DNA of 64,000 nt from contig JBKDGH010000010.1 of assembly GCA_046336655.1 (NCBI GenBank), positions 124,001-188,000 of the forward strand, in the 5' to 3' direction. The first letter of the stretch is position 1. Each line of letters opens with the position of its first letter. This stretch comes from CANGTU01 sp046336655 (GTDB lineage Bacteria > Bacteroidota > Bacteroidia > Flavobacteriales_D > Sanyastnellaceae). Shown here in pieces: positions 36,252 through 46,348 of the stretch. The notes under the pieces are model-generated. The model saw only the letters and a program-made list of their open reading frames with translations. It had not been told where the DNA came from and made no database searches. Position numbers and translations under genes: made by a program.

Positions 36252-37473
36252 GCCAAAGTTCAGGATTCTGAGCGGCCCCGGATTCAGCAGTAATCTTCCA
36301 TATTTCGAAATGAAGCACGTGGTCTTCGCCATTGCCGATCACGGTGCCGATGTGCTGGTTGTTCGACACTTTATCTCCAACTTTGACGGACACCGTCTCA
36401 AGGCCTGAATACACGGATTTGTAACTTCCATGAGTAATTATGATGTTTTGTCCTGCCCCCGGTATGGTAAACACAGATGATACAGTGCCGCCAAATACGG
36501 CCACTGCGTGTCCTCCTTTTTCGGTTGTGAAGTCAATCCCTTTGTTGTCGATTTCAATACCGGCTATTGACGGATGCGGTTGACGGCCGAAGCGGCTTGT
36601 TACGACTCCTTTTTGAACAGGCCAGGGCAGAGCGCCTTTGTTTTTCTCAAAGTCAGCGTTAAGTGACTTGACCTCAGGAGCCAGCTCCAGTTTTGAAGCG
36701 CCCGCGGCAGTGCCTGAAGAGGAAGATGTGCGTTTGCGCTCCGCCTCAATTTCTGCGCGGATAATTTCTTCAATACGTGCAGTTAGTTTTTTTCGGTCAC
36801 TTTCTTGTTTTTTCTGCTGTTCGCGGAGCTTCTTTTCTTCAGCCTTGAGGCTGCTGAGTTTGACCTCCTGCTTTTTCTTGTCGTCATCAATTGCCTTCTT
36901 TTCGTCTTCTTTCGAAGCCGCCAGGCTCTGTTTTTGTTTTTTGTTTTCCTGCAACGTCTGAACCGCTGCCGCAAGCTCGGCTTGCTTTTTCTGCATGCTG
37001 ATCATCTGCTCTTTGCGGCGTTCGGCATAGTGCTGGGTCATTTTAAACCGCTTGTAAGCCTGGTTGAAGTCATCTGCCGCAAACACATACATCAGCTTGT
37101 CATAGGACGATCTGTTTTGATAAGCGCTGACCACCATGCGTGCGTATTCCTTCTGCATGGCGTTGAGTTCAGCCTGAAGCGATTCAATGTTTTTTTCACG
37201 CGAATCAATTTCCTGGTCAATGCTCCTTATCTCGCCGGAAATTGAGGCGATGAGTGCTTCTCGGTAGCGTATCTGTTCCCTGAGAACAGCCAGCTGATTG
37301 CTGGTTAACTTCTGTCCTGACTCTGCCTCGCGAATAAGTTTCTTGGTCAGGGCAATTTTCTCGTTCAGCTCATCGCTCTGACGCTGCAGGTCATCTTTTT
37401 TGGTTTGGGCATGCAACAACACGGGTGTGCACACCATGAACAAAAAAATGATATAGGAGCAAAAAGAACGCAT
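36238..37473 (-). CDS. EnvC-like LytM (M23) peptidoglycan hydrolase activator
   Basis: 411 aa from the ATG at 37473. Signal peptide to about 22, then a long coiled coil (about 25-265, charged, with repeated EKK/KQ heptads), and a C-terminal LytM domain (about 295-411: GVVTSRFGRQPHPSIAGIEI, GHAVAVFGGTVSSVFTIPGA, LHFEIWK). The zinc ligands are degenerate: NKGID replaces HxGxD and the final motif is HVLHFE, so it probably activates amidases rather than cutting peptidoglycan itself. This is usual for the EnvC family. Confidence 0.9.
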   Translation of the reverse strand: MRSFCSYIIFLFMVCTPVLLHAQTKKDDLQRQSDELNEKIALTKKLIREAESGQKLTSNQLAVLREQIRYREALIASISGEIRSIDQEIDSREKNIESLQAELNAMQKEYARMVVSAYQNRSSYDKLMYVFAADDFNQAYKRFKMTQHYAERRKEQMISMQKKQAELAAAVQTLQENKKQKQSLAASKEDEKKAIDDDKKKQEVKLSSLKAEEKKLREQQKKQESDRKKLTARIEEIIRAEIEAERKRTSSSSGTAAGASKLELAPEVKSLNADFEKNKGALPWPVQKGVVTSRFGRQPHPSIAGIEIDNKGIDFTTEKGGHAVAVFGGTVSSVFTIPGAGQNIIITHGSYKSVYSGLETVSVKVGDKVSNNQHIGTVIGNGEDHVLHFEIWKITAESGAAQNPELWLRKR

Positions 37474-37477
37474 CGCC

Positions 37478-38422
37478 TTAAGGCGACAATTTTCGCTCAA
37501 AATCATCCGGAATTTCGAAGGGGAAGTCATATGTTTTCCCCGTTACGATTTTAGTAATTCGGAAGGATACATCTTGCTGCATTCCGGGGGAGGTGATTTT
37601 CAAACGACATTCACCGGGGTAAAATTGCCCGTTATCCGCAGCCTGAAAGTCGGAGTAATTGACCTCTACCGAGCGCTGGCGAAGGATATCGTCGAACAGA
37701 GACCGGACAAGACGGAAAGTCTCACCATTGAGCCAATAGCGGGAAATAATCAGGTCATCATCGTCTGCGCGCTTCACAGCCCGACGAAATCTCGGGTCAT
37801 CCGGGTTGACCGAAATAGAGTCTTGTGGAGTGATCTTGCGGTCATCCACACCAACTACCCTCCTGACTTTGCGCTTGTAGCGAGAGATCAGGAGGTAGTT
37901 GTCTTGATCAATTTCACTTCTGAATCTTCCCTCTTCACGGTCGAGACCAATGGCGTTGCCAATGAGCAGATCCTGAAGCATCGGGAAGTCCATTTCGACT
38001 CCCAGCAGCTCATTCAGGCTTTGAAATCCGCCGAGGTAGTAGTATTTGTTTTCAGGAATGCGTGAGATATACTTCACACTGTCTTGGGTAATCAGTACAC
38101 GAAATACTTCAATACCGAGGGCCGGCGAGAGTGAAATCCAGATTGCGCTGTCACGGCGCATGCGCACAGTGGCCTTGAAATTCACACTCTCGTCTTGGTT
38201 CTGCGTTTCCGCATCGATTTTCATTCCCAGCCAGTCGAATTTGAACTCATTCTGTTCATACTGACGGAGGATGTGTCCGGAAGGCCGGTCCCTCAGCGGT
38301 TCCTTGGCTGAGATCAGGTCTTTTGATTTCCGGCACGAAGAGAACGAGGCAATCACCACCAGTGCGATGGGCAGAACAATAGAAAGTGAGCGAAACTTCA
38401 TCGCGCGGGCCGGAGGCATCAT
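37478..38422 (-). CDS. DUF4292 lipoprotein
   Basis: 314 aa from the first ATG of ATGATG at 38422, which overlaps the upstream TPR gene's TGA; 38401 (MKFRSLS) is an alternative. Signal peptide with lipobox SFSSC. The body is a beta-rich, LolB-like barrel: FKATVRMRRDSAIWISLSPAL and FRVLITQDSVKYISRIPE and FKYYYLGG. DUF4292 is conserved in the dut-TPR-EnvC neighbourhood in Bacteroidota. An outer-membrane lipoprotein localisation role is plausible by fold, not proven. Confidence 0.85.
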   Translation of the reverse strand: MMPPARAMKFRSLSIVLPIALVVIASFSSCRKSKDLISAKEPLRDRPSGHILRQYEQNEFKFDWLGMKIDAETQNQDESVNFKATVRMRRDSAIWISLSPALGIEVFRVLITQDSVKYISRIPENKYYYLGGFQSLNELLGVEMDFPMLQDLLIGNAIGLDREEGRFRSEIDQDNYLLISRYKRKVRRVVGVDDRKITPQDSISVNPDDPRFRRAVKRADDDDLIISRYWLNGETFRLVRSLFDDILRQRSVEVNYSDFQAADNGQFYPGECRLKITSPGMQQDVSFRITKIVTGKTYDFPFEIPDDFERKLSP

Positions 38423-40146
38423 GGAAACTGCCCCTTTATTTTGTTGTTCAGGATTTGCGTGTTTCCTCCAGCGTCGATTGCGGCTTTCCACTTGGCCACC
38501 GCATCCTCTTTTTTTCCCAGCTGAAACAGTATATCACCATAATGCTCCAGAATTTCCGCATTCGACGGGCTTCCTTTTGCCGCTCGTTCGATCCAAAGCA
38601 GGGCTTCTGTGTATTCTGCTGACTGGTACAGTACCCATGCATAAGTGTCCTGGAAGGTGGCTACTCCGGTGGCTATTTCATTGGCCTGTTTGGCCATGTT
38701 TTTTGCCTTATCCAGAGCGGTTTTTCGAAGTGACAGGTAATACGCGTAGTTATTCAAAACCGAAGGATTATTCGGGCTGATGGCGAGCGCAGCATCATGC
38801 GACTGATCGGAATCCCTGAAATTGCGCAGCGAATTGTGCGCAGAGGCGAGTTGGATGTGGAATTGCACGAGCAGGTCAGGATTATCGAATACGAGCTCCT
38901 TGCCGATATTCAGATTATCTACTGCAGTCTGATGTGCCTCCGTCTTGTCACAGGCTATTCCCAGGTAGAGGTAATACTCGGGAATCTGAGGAAACAACCC
39001 AAGCGCCCGCTCTGCATCCGCTTTGAGGAGTTCAAACTGCCCGGTCTCGGCTTCAATGGAGAGCAACTGATCCCAAATGGCACGCCGTGAAGAATCCAAC
39101 TCAATGGCTCGTTTGAATTTGCTCAGCGCTTCAACGCGCTTGTTGTCCCTGTAAAGGAAGTCACCGTAAATGGCATATGACTTCGCTTCGCCCGGATGCA
39201 TTTCTTCGGTCAGTTGCAGCAACTCATATGCTTGCGGCAAGAAGCTCACATCTACTTCGGTGAGTGAAAAATACCTCAGCAGGACATTGATCTTCTGATC
39301 AATTGTGACATCCGTGGTGTGGAATGCGGCCTTCAGTTCTTCGAATGATTTCGCCTCATCTCCCATAAGGGCATAGTATTCGGAAAGCTGAAAGCGGACC
39401 ATACCATCAGAGGGGTCACATTTTTTTAATTCCGCCAGAGCGGCAAGCTCCTTTTCTTTAATTCCTGCGCCCGTGTAAAAGCGCAAAGCCATTCCCCAAA
39501 ATCGCGGCTCCTCCGGAAAGGCGCGTGCCAGTTTTTCCAGTTCTTCTCCTGCTTTCGGAAGGTCCTTGATGCTGAGATAGAGCTGGTGTTTTTGCATGCT
39601 CAGTTCTTCATCCACTCCGCTGCGCAACTCGAGCTTATCGTATACCCCGATAGCCTCTTTTGTTTTTCCTGACATCAAGAGTGCATTGGCCTGCTCATAG
39701 AGATTGTTCGGGTCGTCAGGGTTGAGTTTTTCCACGAGCTGATACTCCTTTACAGCCAGGTCATATTTACCCATTGCCAGATATACATCACCGACTTCAT
39801 GGCGGTACCATGGATTTTCCGGGGCTGAGTCTACTGCCTTGCGCGCGTGATCAAGTGCGGCCTCAAGGTCATTGCGGAACACGCGCTCAATACGGGCGAG
39901 CTCATAGTGCGCGGCACCCTGTTTCGGGTCAATCGTCACACACTCTTCAAAGGCTGCTGAAGCTTTTTGCCAGTCTCCCTTATTTCTGAAATCCAGTGCG
40001 CGGAAAAACGCTTCCTGAAACCGTGTATCCACTTCAACCCGACGTTGATCGGGATCAGCCTGAGCGCCATCAGCAGCTTTTTCAGGCGTTTTGCATGCGC
40101 TGAGCACAAGACAAAGAAGGGCGGTATGGATGAGCCTTTGAATCAC
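38419..40146 (-). CDS. TPR lipoprotein
   Basis: 575 aa from a GTG at 40146 that overlaps the nucleotidyltransferase TGA (GTGA); no ATG gives a sensible signal peptide. Lipobox VLSAC anchors it. Many TPR units follow (GDWQKASAAFEECVTIDPKQ, GKYDLAVKEYQLVEKLNPDD, KKEDAVAKWKAAIDAGG at the C-terminus), covering about 60-560. Acts as a scaffold in the periplasm or at the outer membrane; partner unknown. It is tightly coupled to both neighbours. Confidence 0.85.
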   Translation of the reverse strand: MIQRLIHTALLCLVLSACKTPEKAADGAQADPDQRRVEVDTRFQEAFFRALDFRNKGDWQKASAAFEECVTIDPKQGAAHYELARIERVFRNDLEAALDHARKAVDSAPENPWYRHEVGDVYLAMGKYDLAVKEYQLVEKLNPDDPNNLYEQANALLMSGKTKEAIGVYDKLELRSGVDEELSMQKHQLYLSIKDLPKAGEELEKLARAFPEEPRFWGMALRFYTGAGIKEKELAALAELKKCDPSDGMVRFQLSEYYALMGDEAKSFEELKAAFHTTDVTIDQKINVLLRYFSLTEVDVSFLPQAYELLQLTEEMHPGEAKSYAIYGDFLYRDNKRVEALSKFKRAIELDSSRRAIWDQLLSIEAETGQFELLKADAERALGLFPQIPEYYLYLGIACDKTEAHQTAVDNLNIGKELVFDNPDLLVQFHIQLASAHNSLRNFRDSDQSHDAALAISPNNPSVLNNYAYYLSLRKTALDKAKNMAKQANEIATGVATFQDTYAWVLYQSAEYTEALLWIERAAKGSPSNAEILEHYGDILFQLGKKEDAVAKWKAAIDAGGNTQILNNKIKGQFP

Positions 40147-41153
40147 AATCCTTTTGTCAGGGTGGAAAAATCTCCCAGGCTGAGCTCTCCTTTGTAGTCT
40201 GAAACCTGAGCGTAACGCCCAATCATGGAGTTGCTGATCACCGAGCGCTGAATTTTCGATCCTTCGAGCACGATGCAGTCCTGCAATGTGCAATCCTCCA
40301 CGTGCACGCGATCATCGAGAGTCACTCCGGATCCGATTTCGGAGTTTCGGATCACACAGCCCTCACCAATTTTACTCAGCGGACTGATTTGCGAATGTTC
40401 AATGGTGGCAGAAGCCGGCGTTGCCAGAGAGTTTTTTATGTACTTCAGAACTTTCCTGTTGGTATCCACCATCGCATCTTTATTACCACAGTCCATCCAG
40501 TCGCTCACCTTACCGGGAGTGAACTGTGCGCCTTTTCGAACCATGCGGCGAAGTGCATCAGGCAACTGGTATTCCCCACTGTTCATGATGTTGTGGTCAA
40601 TGAGGTACTGCAATTCATTACGGAGTGATTGACCTTCCTTGAAGTAATAGATGCCAATCATAGCGAGATCTGAAACAAACTCTTTTGGCTTTTCAGCAAA
40701 TTCTGTAATCACTCCGTGATCGTTCACAATCACTACGCCAAATTGCCGGGGATCCTGGATTTGCTGCACCCACAACACACCGTCACTTTGGGTATCCAAC
40801 GCGAAATCTGCACGGAAAAGGGTGTCCGCAAAGGCAACTGTTACCGGACCTTCCAATAATTCCGCTGCGCAGAGAATGGCGTGCGCGGTGCCCAGCGGCT
40901 GGTGCTGATAGTGAATGCTTCCTTTTGCGCCGAGGGTATCCGCCACTTCGAGCAGGTGCTGTTCAGCCTCTTCCCCGAATGAACCGGTGACGTAGCCGAT
41001 CCGTTCCACCGAAGCGTGGCTGAGCCCGACAATATCTTCTACGAGCCGCTGAACAATGGGCTTGCCTGCAATGGGCAGAAGAGGCTTAGGCGTGGTGAGG
41101 GTGTGCGGCCTGAGGCGCTTTCCCATTCCCGCCATGGGTATGATCACATTCAT
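40143..41153 (-). CDS. Sugar-phosphate nucleotidyltransferase with left-handed beta-helix C-terminus
   Basis: 336 aa. N-terminal NTP transferase domain (IIPMAGMGKRLRPHTLTTPKPLLPI; FADTLFRAD for the metal site) of the RmlA/GlmU type, followed by a hexapeptide-repeat tail (about 255-336: SQISPLSKIGEGCVIRNSEIG). It makes an NDP-sugar, most likely a glucose-1-phosphate or mannose-1-phosphate product; which one is not decidable. Located in the conserved dut-TPR-DUF4292-EnvC block. Confidence 0.88.
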   Translation of the reverse strand: MNVIIPMAGMGKRLRPHTLTTPKPLLPIAGKPIVQRLVEDIVGLSHASVERIGYVTGSFGEEAEQHLLEVADTLGAKGSIHYQHQPLGTAHAILCAAELLEGPVTVAFADTLFRADFALDTQSDGVLWVQQIQDPRQFGVVIVNDHGVITEFAEKPKEFVSDLAMIGIYYFKEGQSLRNELQYLIDHNIMNSGEYQLPDALRRMVRKGAQFTPGKVSDWMDCGNKDAMVDTNRKVLKYIKNSLATPASATIEHSQISPLSKIGEGCVIRNSEIGSGVTLDDRVHVEDCTLQDCIVLEGSKIQRSVISNSMIGRYAQVSDYKGELSLGDFSTLTKGL

Positions 41154-41189
41154 TCGTGTGTGAGTCGCGATAGCGCGAATGTAGGTTAG

Positions 41190-41621
41190 TTAGTTTTTAC
41201 CGGTACTTCCGAATCCTCCTGCACCACGCGCTGACTCAGAGAGTTCCTGCGTGGCAGTCCACTCCACGGTGTCGTGACGTGCAATAACCATCTGTGCAAT
41301 GCGGTCTCCGGGCTGAATGACGAAAGGCTCTTTGGAGAGATTGATCAGAAGCACTTTAATTTCTCCGCGGTAGTCGGCATCGATGGTGCCCGGACTGTTG
41401 AGTACAGTTATGCCGTGTTTGTAAGCCAAACCACTCCTCGGACGGATCTGGGCCTCAGTCCCCGGATCGAGCTCAATAAAAAGTCCGGTTGGGATGAGCT
41501 GGCGCTCCATCGGGGCAAGCTCGTGCGGCTGGTCAAGGTGAGCGCGCAAATCCATTCCGGCAGAAAGCGGTGTTTCATAGGCAGGCAGCGGATGCGGCGA
41601 GGTGTTGCGGATGCGGGCCAT
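41190..41621 (-). CDS. dut: Deoxyuridine 5'-triphosphate nucleotidohydrolase
   Basis: 143 aa from the ATG at 41621. Trimeric dUTPase that removes dUTP and supplies dUMP. All five motifs are present: SAGMDLRA, RPRSGLAYKHGI, TIDADYRGEIKVLLIN, RIAQMVIAR and RGAGGFGSTG. It starts 2 bases after the enoyl-CoA hydratase stop. The longer reading frame to 41702 would run into echA and is rejected. Confidence 0.95.
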   Translation of the reverse strand: MARIRNTSPHPLPAYETPLSAGMDLRAHLDQPHELAPMERQLIPTGLFIELDPGTEAQIRPRSGLAYKHGITVLNSPGTIDADYRGEIKVLLINLSKEPFVIQPGDRIAQMVIARHDTVEWTATQELSESARGAGGFGSTGKN

Positions 41622-41623
41622 TA

Positions 41624-42406
41624 TTATTTTCCGGTAAATGCGGGCTTTCTTTTTTCGAGAAATGCGGTTGTACCCTCCTTGAAATCCTCTGTTCCAAAGC
41701 ATTTGCCAAACTCGCGGATTTCTGTTTCATATCCCGATGCAGCGGGGGTGTAACCAGCGATCACGGAGCGATAGGCGGCAGCAATTGCGGTTGGGGAATT
41801 GCGCGCGATTTTAAGTGCGATTTCCCGGCACTTGGCCGGGAGTTCTTCCTGCGTCACCACATGGTTAACAAGACGACACTGCAAGGCGTCTGCGGCAGTG
41901 ATCATTTCCGCCGTGGCAATCATCTCAAGTGCCTTTCCCTTTCCGGCAAGTTGTGCAAGGCGCTGTGTGCCGCCATATCCCGGGATAACTCCAAGAGAGA
42001 CCTCCGGAAGACCCATACGCGCGTTGTCAGAGGCCACGCGGATGTGGCAGCTCATGGCAAGTTCAAGCCCACCGCCGAGGGCAAATCCATTCACCGCGGC
42101 AATCACGGGCTTGCTCATGTTTTCTACGAAGTCGAAGAGGAGCTTTTGACCTGCGCGGCTGAGCATTCTGCCTTCTTCCACGCTGAAAGCCGCGAACTCC
42201 TTGATGTCTGCTCCCGCCACAAAAGCCTTTTGACCCGCACCGGTGAGGATGATTGCGCGCACGTCAGGATTGACATCGGCAAGGGCCAATGCCTTGTTGA
42301 GGTCATCAATGGTTTGTTTATTCAGCGCATTCAGCTGATCCGGCCGATTGATGGTAATCAGAAGGATGTGATCGGAAAGCTCTGTGAGGATATGTTGGTA
42401 TGGCAT
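41624..42406 (-). CDS. Enoyl-CoA hydratase/isomerase (crotonase family)
   Basis: 260 aa. Adds water to trans-2-enoyl-CoA or acts on related CoA esters. The oxyanion-hole loop GQKAFVAGADIKEF and ALGGGLELAMSCHIRVAS followed by MGLPEVSLGVIPGYGGTQRL retain both glutamates of the crotonase active site, so hydratase activity is likely. Its link to the dut operon is positional only (2 bases from dut). Confidence 0.92.
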   Translation of the reverse strand: MPYQHILTELSDHILLITINRPDQLNALNKQTIDDLNKALALADVNPDVRAIILTGAGQKAFVAGADIKEFAAFSVEEGRMLSRAGQKLLFDFVENMSKPVIAAVNGFALGGGLELAMSCHIRVASDNARMGLPEVSLGVIPGYGGTQRLAQLAGKGKALEMIATAEMITAADALQCRLVNHVVTQEELPAKCREIALKIARNSPTAIAAAYRSVIAGYTPAASGYETEIREFGKCFGTEDFKEGTTAFLEKRKPAFTGK

Positions 42407-42454
42407 GAGGTGAACATTAATCCGGCGAATTTACCTCATACCGCCGCTATGGAA

Positions 42455-45400
42455 CTATCGGATCACATTGACATGTCCGACCAGCCGCTCCCTTCTGTCG
42501 ATGCTATCGTATTCAATGGTCCAGATATACGTGTCATTTTGCACGTAATGGTCTTCGATGCCGCCATTCCAGACTTCCCCGGGGTTTCTGCTTTCAAAAA
42601 CCAGATTACCCCAACGATCGAATATTTGGAGGTGATAGCCCTCAATGGTCACACCAGTTGCGTAAAACACATCATTGATTCCGTCATTGTTTGGAGTGAT
42701 GGTATTGGGCACCCAGATCGGGTAGTAGGGCTTCACAAATACAGAGTCAATGCCGACACAGCCGTTGTGATCTACCGCGCTGAGGTAGTACCAGGTTGCT
42801 GTAGGCGGATCGGCAACAGGATAGGGGCAATCGGTACAGCTCAAGTGATCGGCCGGACTCCACTGGTGCCCGAGCCCGAAGGTGTTGCCGAATAAATACA
42901 CCGAACCGGGGAATTCGAAGTACTGATCAGGGCCGGCGTTGACCTCCGGAAGGGGCAGTACATACACCCATACAGTGTCCTGATCACCACACCCGTTGTC
43001 ATCAAAACCGGCCACCGTAAATGCCATAGTTTCCGGAGGGGAGAGCATCGTGGACTGGCCGAAAGGCGGATAGGCAAACCCAGGCGGAGTCCAGAAGTAA
43101 TCGGTACCTCCGGAGGCCCAGGCTTCGATGTACTGGCCTTTGCAGATGGTTCCGCCTCCGAACACTTCCACATTCGGTACGACCACTTCCACGGTAACTT
43201 GTGATACGCCTGTGCCGCATGCATTGGTGATGGTAACCTGATAAGTAGTGGTCACATCCGGGAATGCCATCGGATTTTGCACAAAAGCATTGGACAGTGA
43301 AGATGAAGGGCTCCATGACCAGGTGAAACCATCCTCAGCGACGAGCTGTGCATTATTTCCCTGACACATGTTAATCGTTGGATATACCTGCCCGCCAGGC
43401 TCGTCTAAAACCACTGTGATGGTCGTCTCCCGCAGCACTTCACAGCCTTCCTCGGTGGTGATCAACACGGAATACGTGGTGGTTTCCTGCGGCGTGGCTT
43501 CTGTGGCAGGCCCGGTGTTCGTGCTTAGCCCGGCCGAAGGTGTCCAGCTGTAGGTCACCCCTCCGCTGGCAGAAAGGGAAACGGTTTGTCCGGTGCAAAT
43601 GGTTTGTGAGGGCGTGATGCTAGTGGCGGGAGTGTACATATCCACAAACACACTCACGGTGTCCGTTTCACAATCGTTGAAATCCACAAGATAATAAGTA
43701 GCCGGAGCAAGGGGCGTGGCTATAGGATCAGCAATGTCGGTTGCGGATAGCGTGGGGTCTTCAACCCAAAACAAATTCGGGCTTCCTGTTCCGTCCAGTT
43801 GTACCTGTTCACCCAGACACACGGAGTCAACCGGCTGCACCGAGGGATTCACTCCGGGCAAAATAGTCAGCGTAATCTGAGTAGTGTCGGGAAGAACGCA
43901 GTCCAGATCGTCCGAAGCAATAAGTGTCACGGTGTATTCTCCGGGTTCCTCGAAAATGTGTGTGGGTTCAAAAGTGGTGCTTTGTCCGCCATCACCGAAT
44001 GACCATTGCCACACCGTAGCGCCGGTGCTCAGGTTCTGAAATTGTGCTGGTGATCCTTCACAGATTTGGTCAGGACCATCAATATCAATTTCAGCCAATG
44101 ACTTTCCCAGATTGAACCTGAACACTGCGAGGTTACAGCCGAAACTGGGGTTTGCATCACTCCAGGCACCGGGAGTAGTGGGAAAATCACTGTTTCCCTG
44201 GCAGCCCGCACAAACCGCCTGGTACACGGATCCGTTTTTATTGAACCGCGAAGTACCGCCGTCCACATGCTCGTTGCTTTCAGAGCCGCCAAGAAACGAT
44301 CCATACACAAGTTCTGTGGCATCAGGCGATAGCACGCAAAGGTAAAAATCGCTGCCATCCGTGGTGTTCTGGAAAGCATTGGACGTAATAGGCAATCCGT
44401 TGGTTGTGCTGTTGGTGGCATAACAATCGTATACAACCTGACAAGTGTTCGAGTTGGTGCCACCTCCCCAGCCACTGAAGTAGATCTGGCCGCAATCACT
44501 CACCAGAAATGCCGTCGGGGAAATATCAATGGCTCCGCTTCCGGTGCCTACAGTGGTGTTCCACTGCATGGCGGTAAGGGAGTTATTGTATTTGCGCACG
44601 AACTGACCGCTGTTCTGCTGTCCATAGGCGCCCGAAGTGATGGCCATATTGCCGCGAGTCTGACCAAACACATAGATGTTTTGCTCAAGATCGGTCTGAA
44701 TAAAATAGACCTGATCATATTGACTGGTGCCCACGAATGTGCCAGCGACCACGTTGAATGTGGTTGGATTAATCTTAAGCAGGAAACCATCACATTGTCC
44801 GTTTTGCGAAGTGTCCTCGCCGTTCACTGCATGCGGGAAATTGGCGCTCCGGGTACCCCCGGCCACGAGAATGAAACCGGCTTCTTCAAACTGGATGGAG
44901 TAACACGCATCGGAACCACTGCCTCCGATATAAGTGCTCCATTCAAGGACTGAAAGTTCCGGGGTGAATTTCATGACAATTCCGTCGCAGTCCCCTCCGC
45001 CATATGTGTTCTGCGGGCCCTGCCCGGTTACCGGAAAAGCCCCGCGGACCACAGAAGCAACGAAGATGTGATCATTTTCGTCCACGTTGACTTCGCCCCG
45101 GAATGCATCACCGTAATTGTAATAGAGCTGGTCGGCGTAATTGAGTCCGTCATTGGTTGCATAACCCGCAAGTGTGCCCGCAAGCAGGGCGCCGGTTGCA
45201 GAGAATTTGTGGATGAAGAAATCGCAGCCATCGGGATGTCCACTGGTGAAAAAATTCGACATCATGAGTGGCGCGCCGCCCTGAAATCCTGGTTGATACG
45301 CCCCTGCGGTAGTCGGAAAATTGCTGCTTCCCGTTACGCCCATTACAATGATATTATCCTGGCTATCCGTGACTATACTATGCGGCGTCTCCTGCTTTGA

Positions 45401-46345
45401 GCCTCCGAGGTACGTACTGTATAAAAGGGTGTTGCCTTCGGGGTTGAACTTGCTCAGCGCCACGTCCATGTAATTGCCCGCGCCCGAATCGAAGTTGGAC
45501 TGAAATGCGCCAGGTGTAACGGGATAGTTCTGCGCAAATACCGCAGCGCCCGAAATAAGGTTCTCCTGAGAATCATCGCAGGCAGTGAATCCGAAGTTGC
45601 TCGCAGTGGATCCGATGTACGTGCTGAATGCGATTTCCGGGTCAATTACCAGTGGATGGAGCGTATTGTATTTTCCGAGTACAAATGACACTGTGTTTCC
45701 GGTGAGTGCATAGCCGCAAGACACTTCGGTCAGACGCCCATTTACGAGCTGATAGGCGAATGGTTTTTTTTCCCTGATTTGAGTGACTGTGGTGGTAATG
45801 ACCAACTCACCGTTTTCCAATGCAATATGATCCGCGCCTTCAAATCGCAGCGAAATCGCCGAGGGGTCGGCCCCGGGAGCAATCACAAAGTCATATTTCA
45901 GGTGGTCGGCTTGTGAGTAGAGTTTCAGCGCAATGCCGGGATAAACGTCTTCCATCTCCACCAGCCCGTGCACGGCAGCCCCGCTAACCCATGTGGAAGA
46001 GTCATTTCCCAGATAATAATTGTGGTAGTAGGGTCGTGTTTTTTTAGCGGAAGGGTCGGGTATTGACGCTCCCTCAAAATGAACCCGGTAGGAATGTTCG
46101 CGGTAAAGGGGGTCGGGGTCCGGCACTGAGCTGCCGGGATGCAATTTGCTGAGAATAGTGGGATCATAAAACTGCCAGGTGAGCGCCTGATTCTCAACCC
46201 AGAGCGCACCGTGCGGCAAGTCTGCCCGCCAGAGAATCTGCGATGGCCACTGGCCTTTATTGTCCACAAAATCCGCCTGGCCAAGCGCAGACCGTGTCAG
46301 CAGCACAAGGAATACGGGTATGATGGACAGTAGCTTCAACAGCAT
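42455..46345 (-). CDS. Large secreted protein with SBBP repeats, PKD domain and T9SS type B C-terminus
   Basis: 1296 aa from the ATG at 46345 (a TTG one codon earlier). Signal peptide about 1-23. A jelly-roll/SBBP region with STYIGGSGSDACYSIQFE-type beta-propeller repeats covers about 240-720. A PKD domain follows (WSFGDGGQSTTFEPTHIFEEPGEYTVTL), then several Ig-like domains with Cys pairs, and a gliding motility-associated C-terminal domain (VPNTITPNNDGINDVFYA, YHLQIFDRWGNLVFESRNPG), the type B T9SS signal. Surface exposed; adhesion or biopolymer binding is plausible. Confidence 0.92.
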   Translation of the reverse strand: MLLKLLSIIPVFLVLLTRSALGQADFVDNKGQWPSQILWRADLPHGALWVENQALTWQFYDPTILSKLHPGSSVPDPDPLYREHSYRVHFEGASIPDPSAKKTRPYYHNYYLGNDSSTWVSGAAVHGLVEMEDVYPGIALKLYSQADHLKYDFVIAPGADPSAISLRFEGADHIALENGELVITTTVTQIREKKPFAYQLVNGRLTEVSCGYALTGNTVSFVLGKYNTLHPLVIDPEIAFSTYIGSTASNFGFTACDDSQENLISGAAVFAQNYPVTPGAFQSNFDSGAGNYMDVALSKFNPEGNTLLYSTYLGGSKQETPHSIVTDSQDNIIVMGVTGSSNFPTTAGAYQPGFQGGAPLMMSNFFTSGHPDGCDFFIHKFSATGALLAGTLAGYATNDGLNYADQLYYNYGDAFRGEVNVDENDHIFVASVVRGAFPVTGQGPQNTYGGGDCDGIVMKFTPELSVLEWSTYIGGSGSDACYSIQFEEAGFILVAGGTRSANFPHAVNGEDTSQNGQCDGFLLKINPTTFNVVAGTFVGTSQYDQVYFIQTDLEQNIYVFGQTRGNMAITSGAYGQQNSGQFVRKYNNSLTAMQWNTTVGTGSGAIDISPTAFLVSDCGQIYFSGWGGGTNSNTCQVVYDCYATNSTTNGLPITSNAFQNTTDGSDFYLCVLSPDATELVYGSFLGGSESNEHVDGGTSRFNKNGSVYQAVCAGCQGNSDFPTTPGAWSDANPSFGCNLAVFRFNLGKSLAEIDIDGPDQICEGSPAQFQNLSTGATVWQWSFGDGGQSTTFEPTHIFEEPGEYTVTLIASDDLDCVLPDTTQITLTILPGVNPSVQPVDSVCLGEQVQLDGTGSPNLFWVEDPTLSATDIADPIATPLAPATYYLVDFNDCETDTVSVFVDMYTPATSITPSQTICTGQTVSLSASGGVTYSWTPSAGLSTNTGPATEATPQETTTYSVLITTEEGCEVLRETTITVVLDEPGGQVYPTINMCQGNNAQLVAEDGFTWSWSPSSSLSNAFVQNPMAFPDVTTTYQVTITNACGTGVSQVTVEVVVPNVEVFGGGTICKGQYIEAWASGGTDYFWTPPGFAYPPFGQSTMLSPPETMAFTVAGFDDNGCGDQDTVWVYVLPLPEVNAGPDQYFEFPGSVYLFGNTFGLGHQWSPADHLSCTDCPYPVADPPTATWYYLSAVDHNGCVGIDSVFVKPYYPIWVPNTITPNNDGINDVFYATGVTIEGYHLQIFDRWGNLVFESRNPGEVWNGGIEDHYVQNDTYIWTIEYDSIDRRERLVGHVNVIR

Positions 46346-46348
46346 CAA

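Noticed and set aside
41570..42895. 441-aa plus-strand open frame
   Set aside because: Antisense to the dut and enoyl-CoA hydratase genes and to the 3' end of the type B protein, all strongly supported; it is a shadow.
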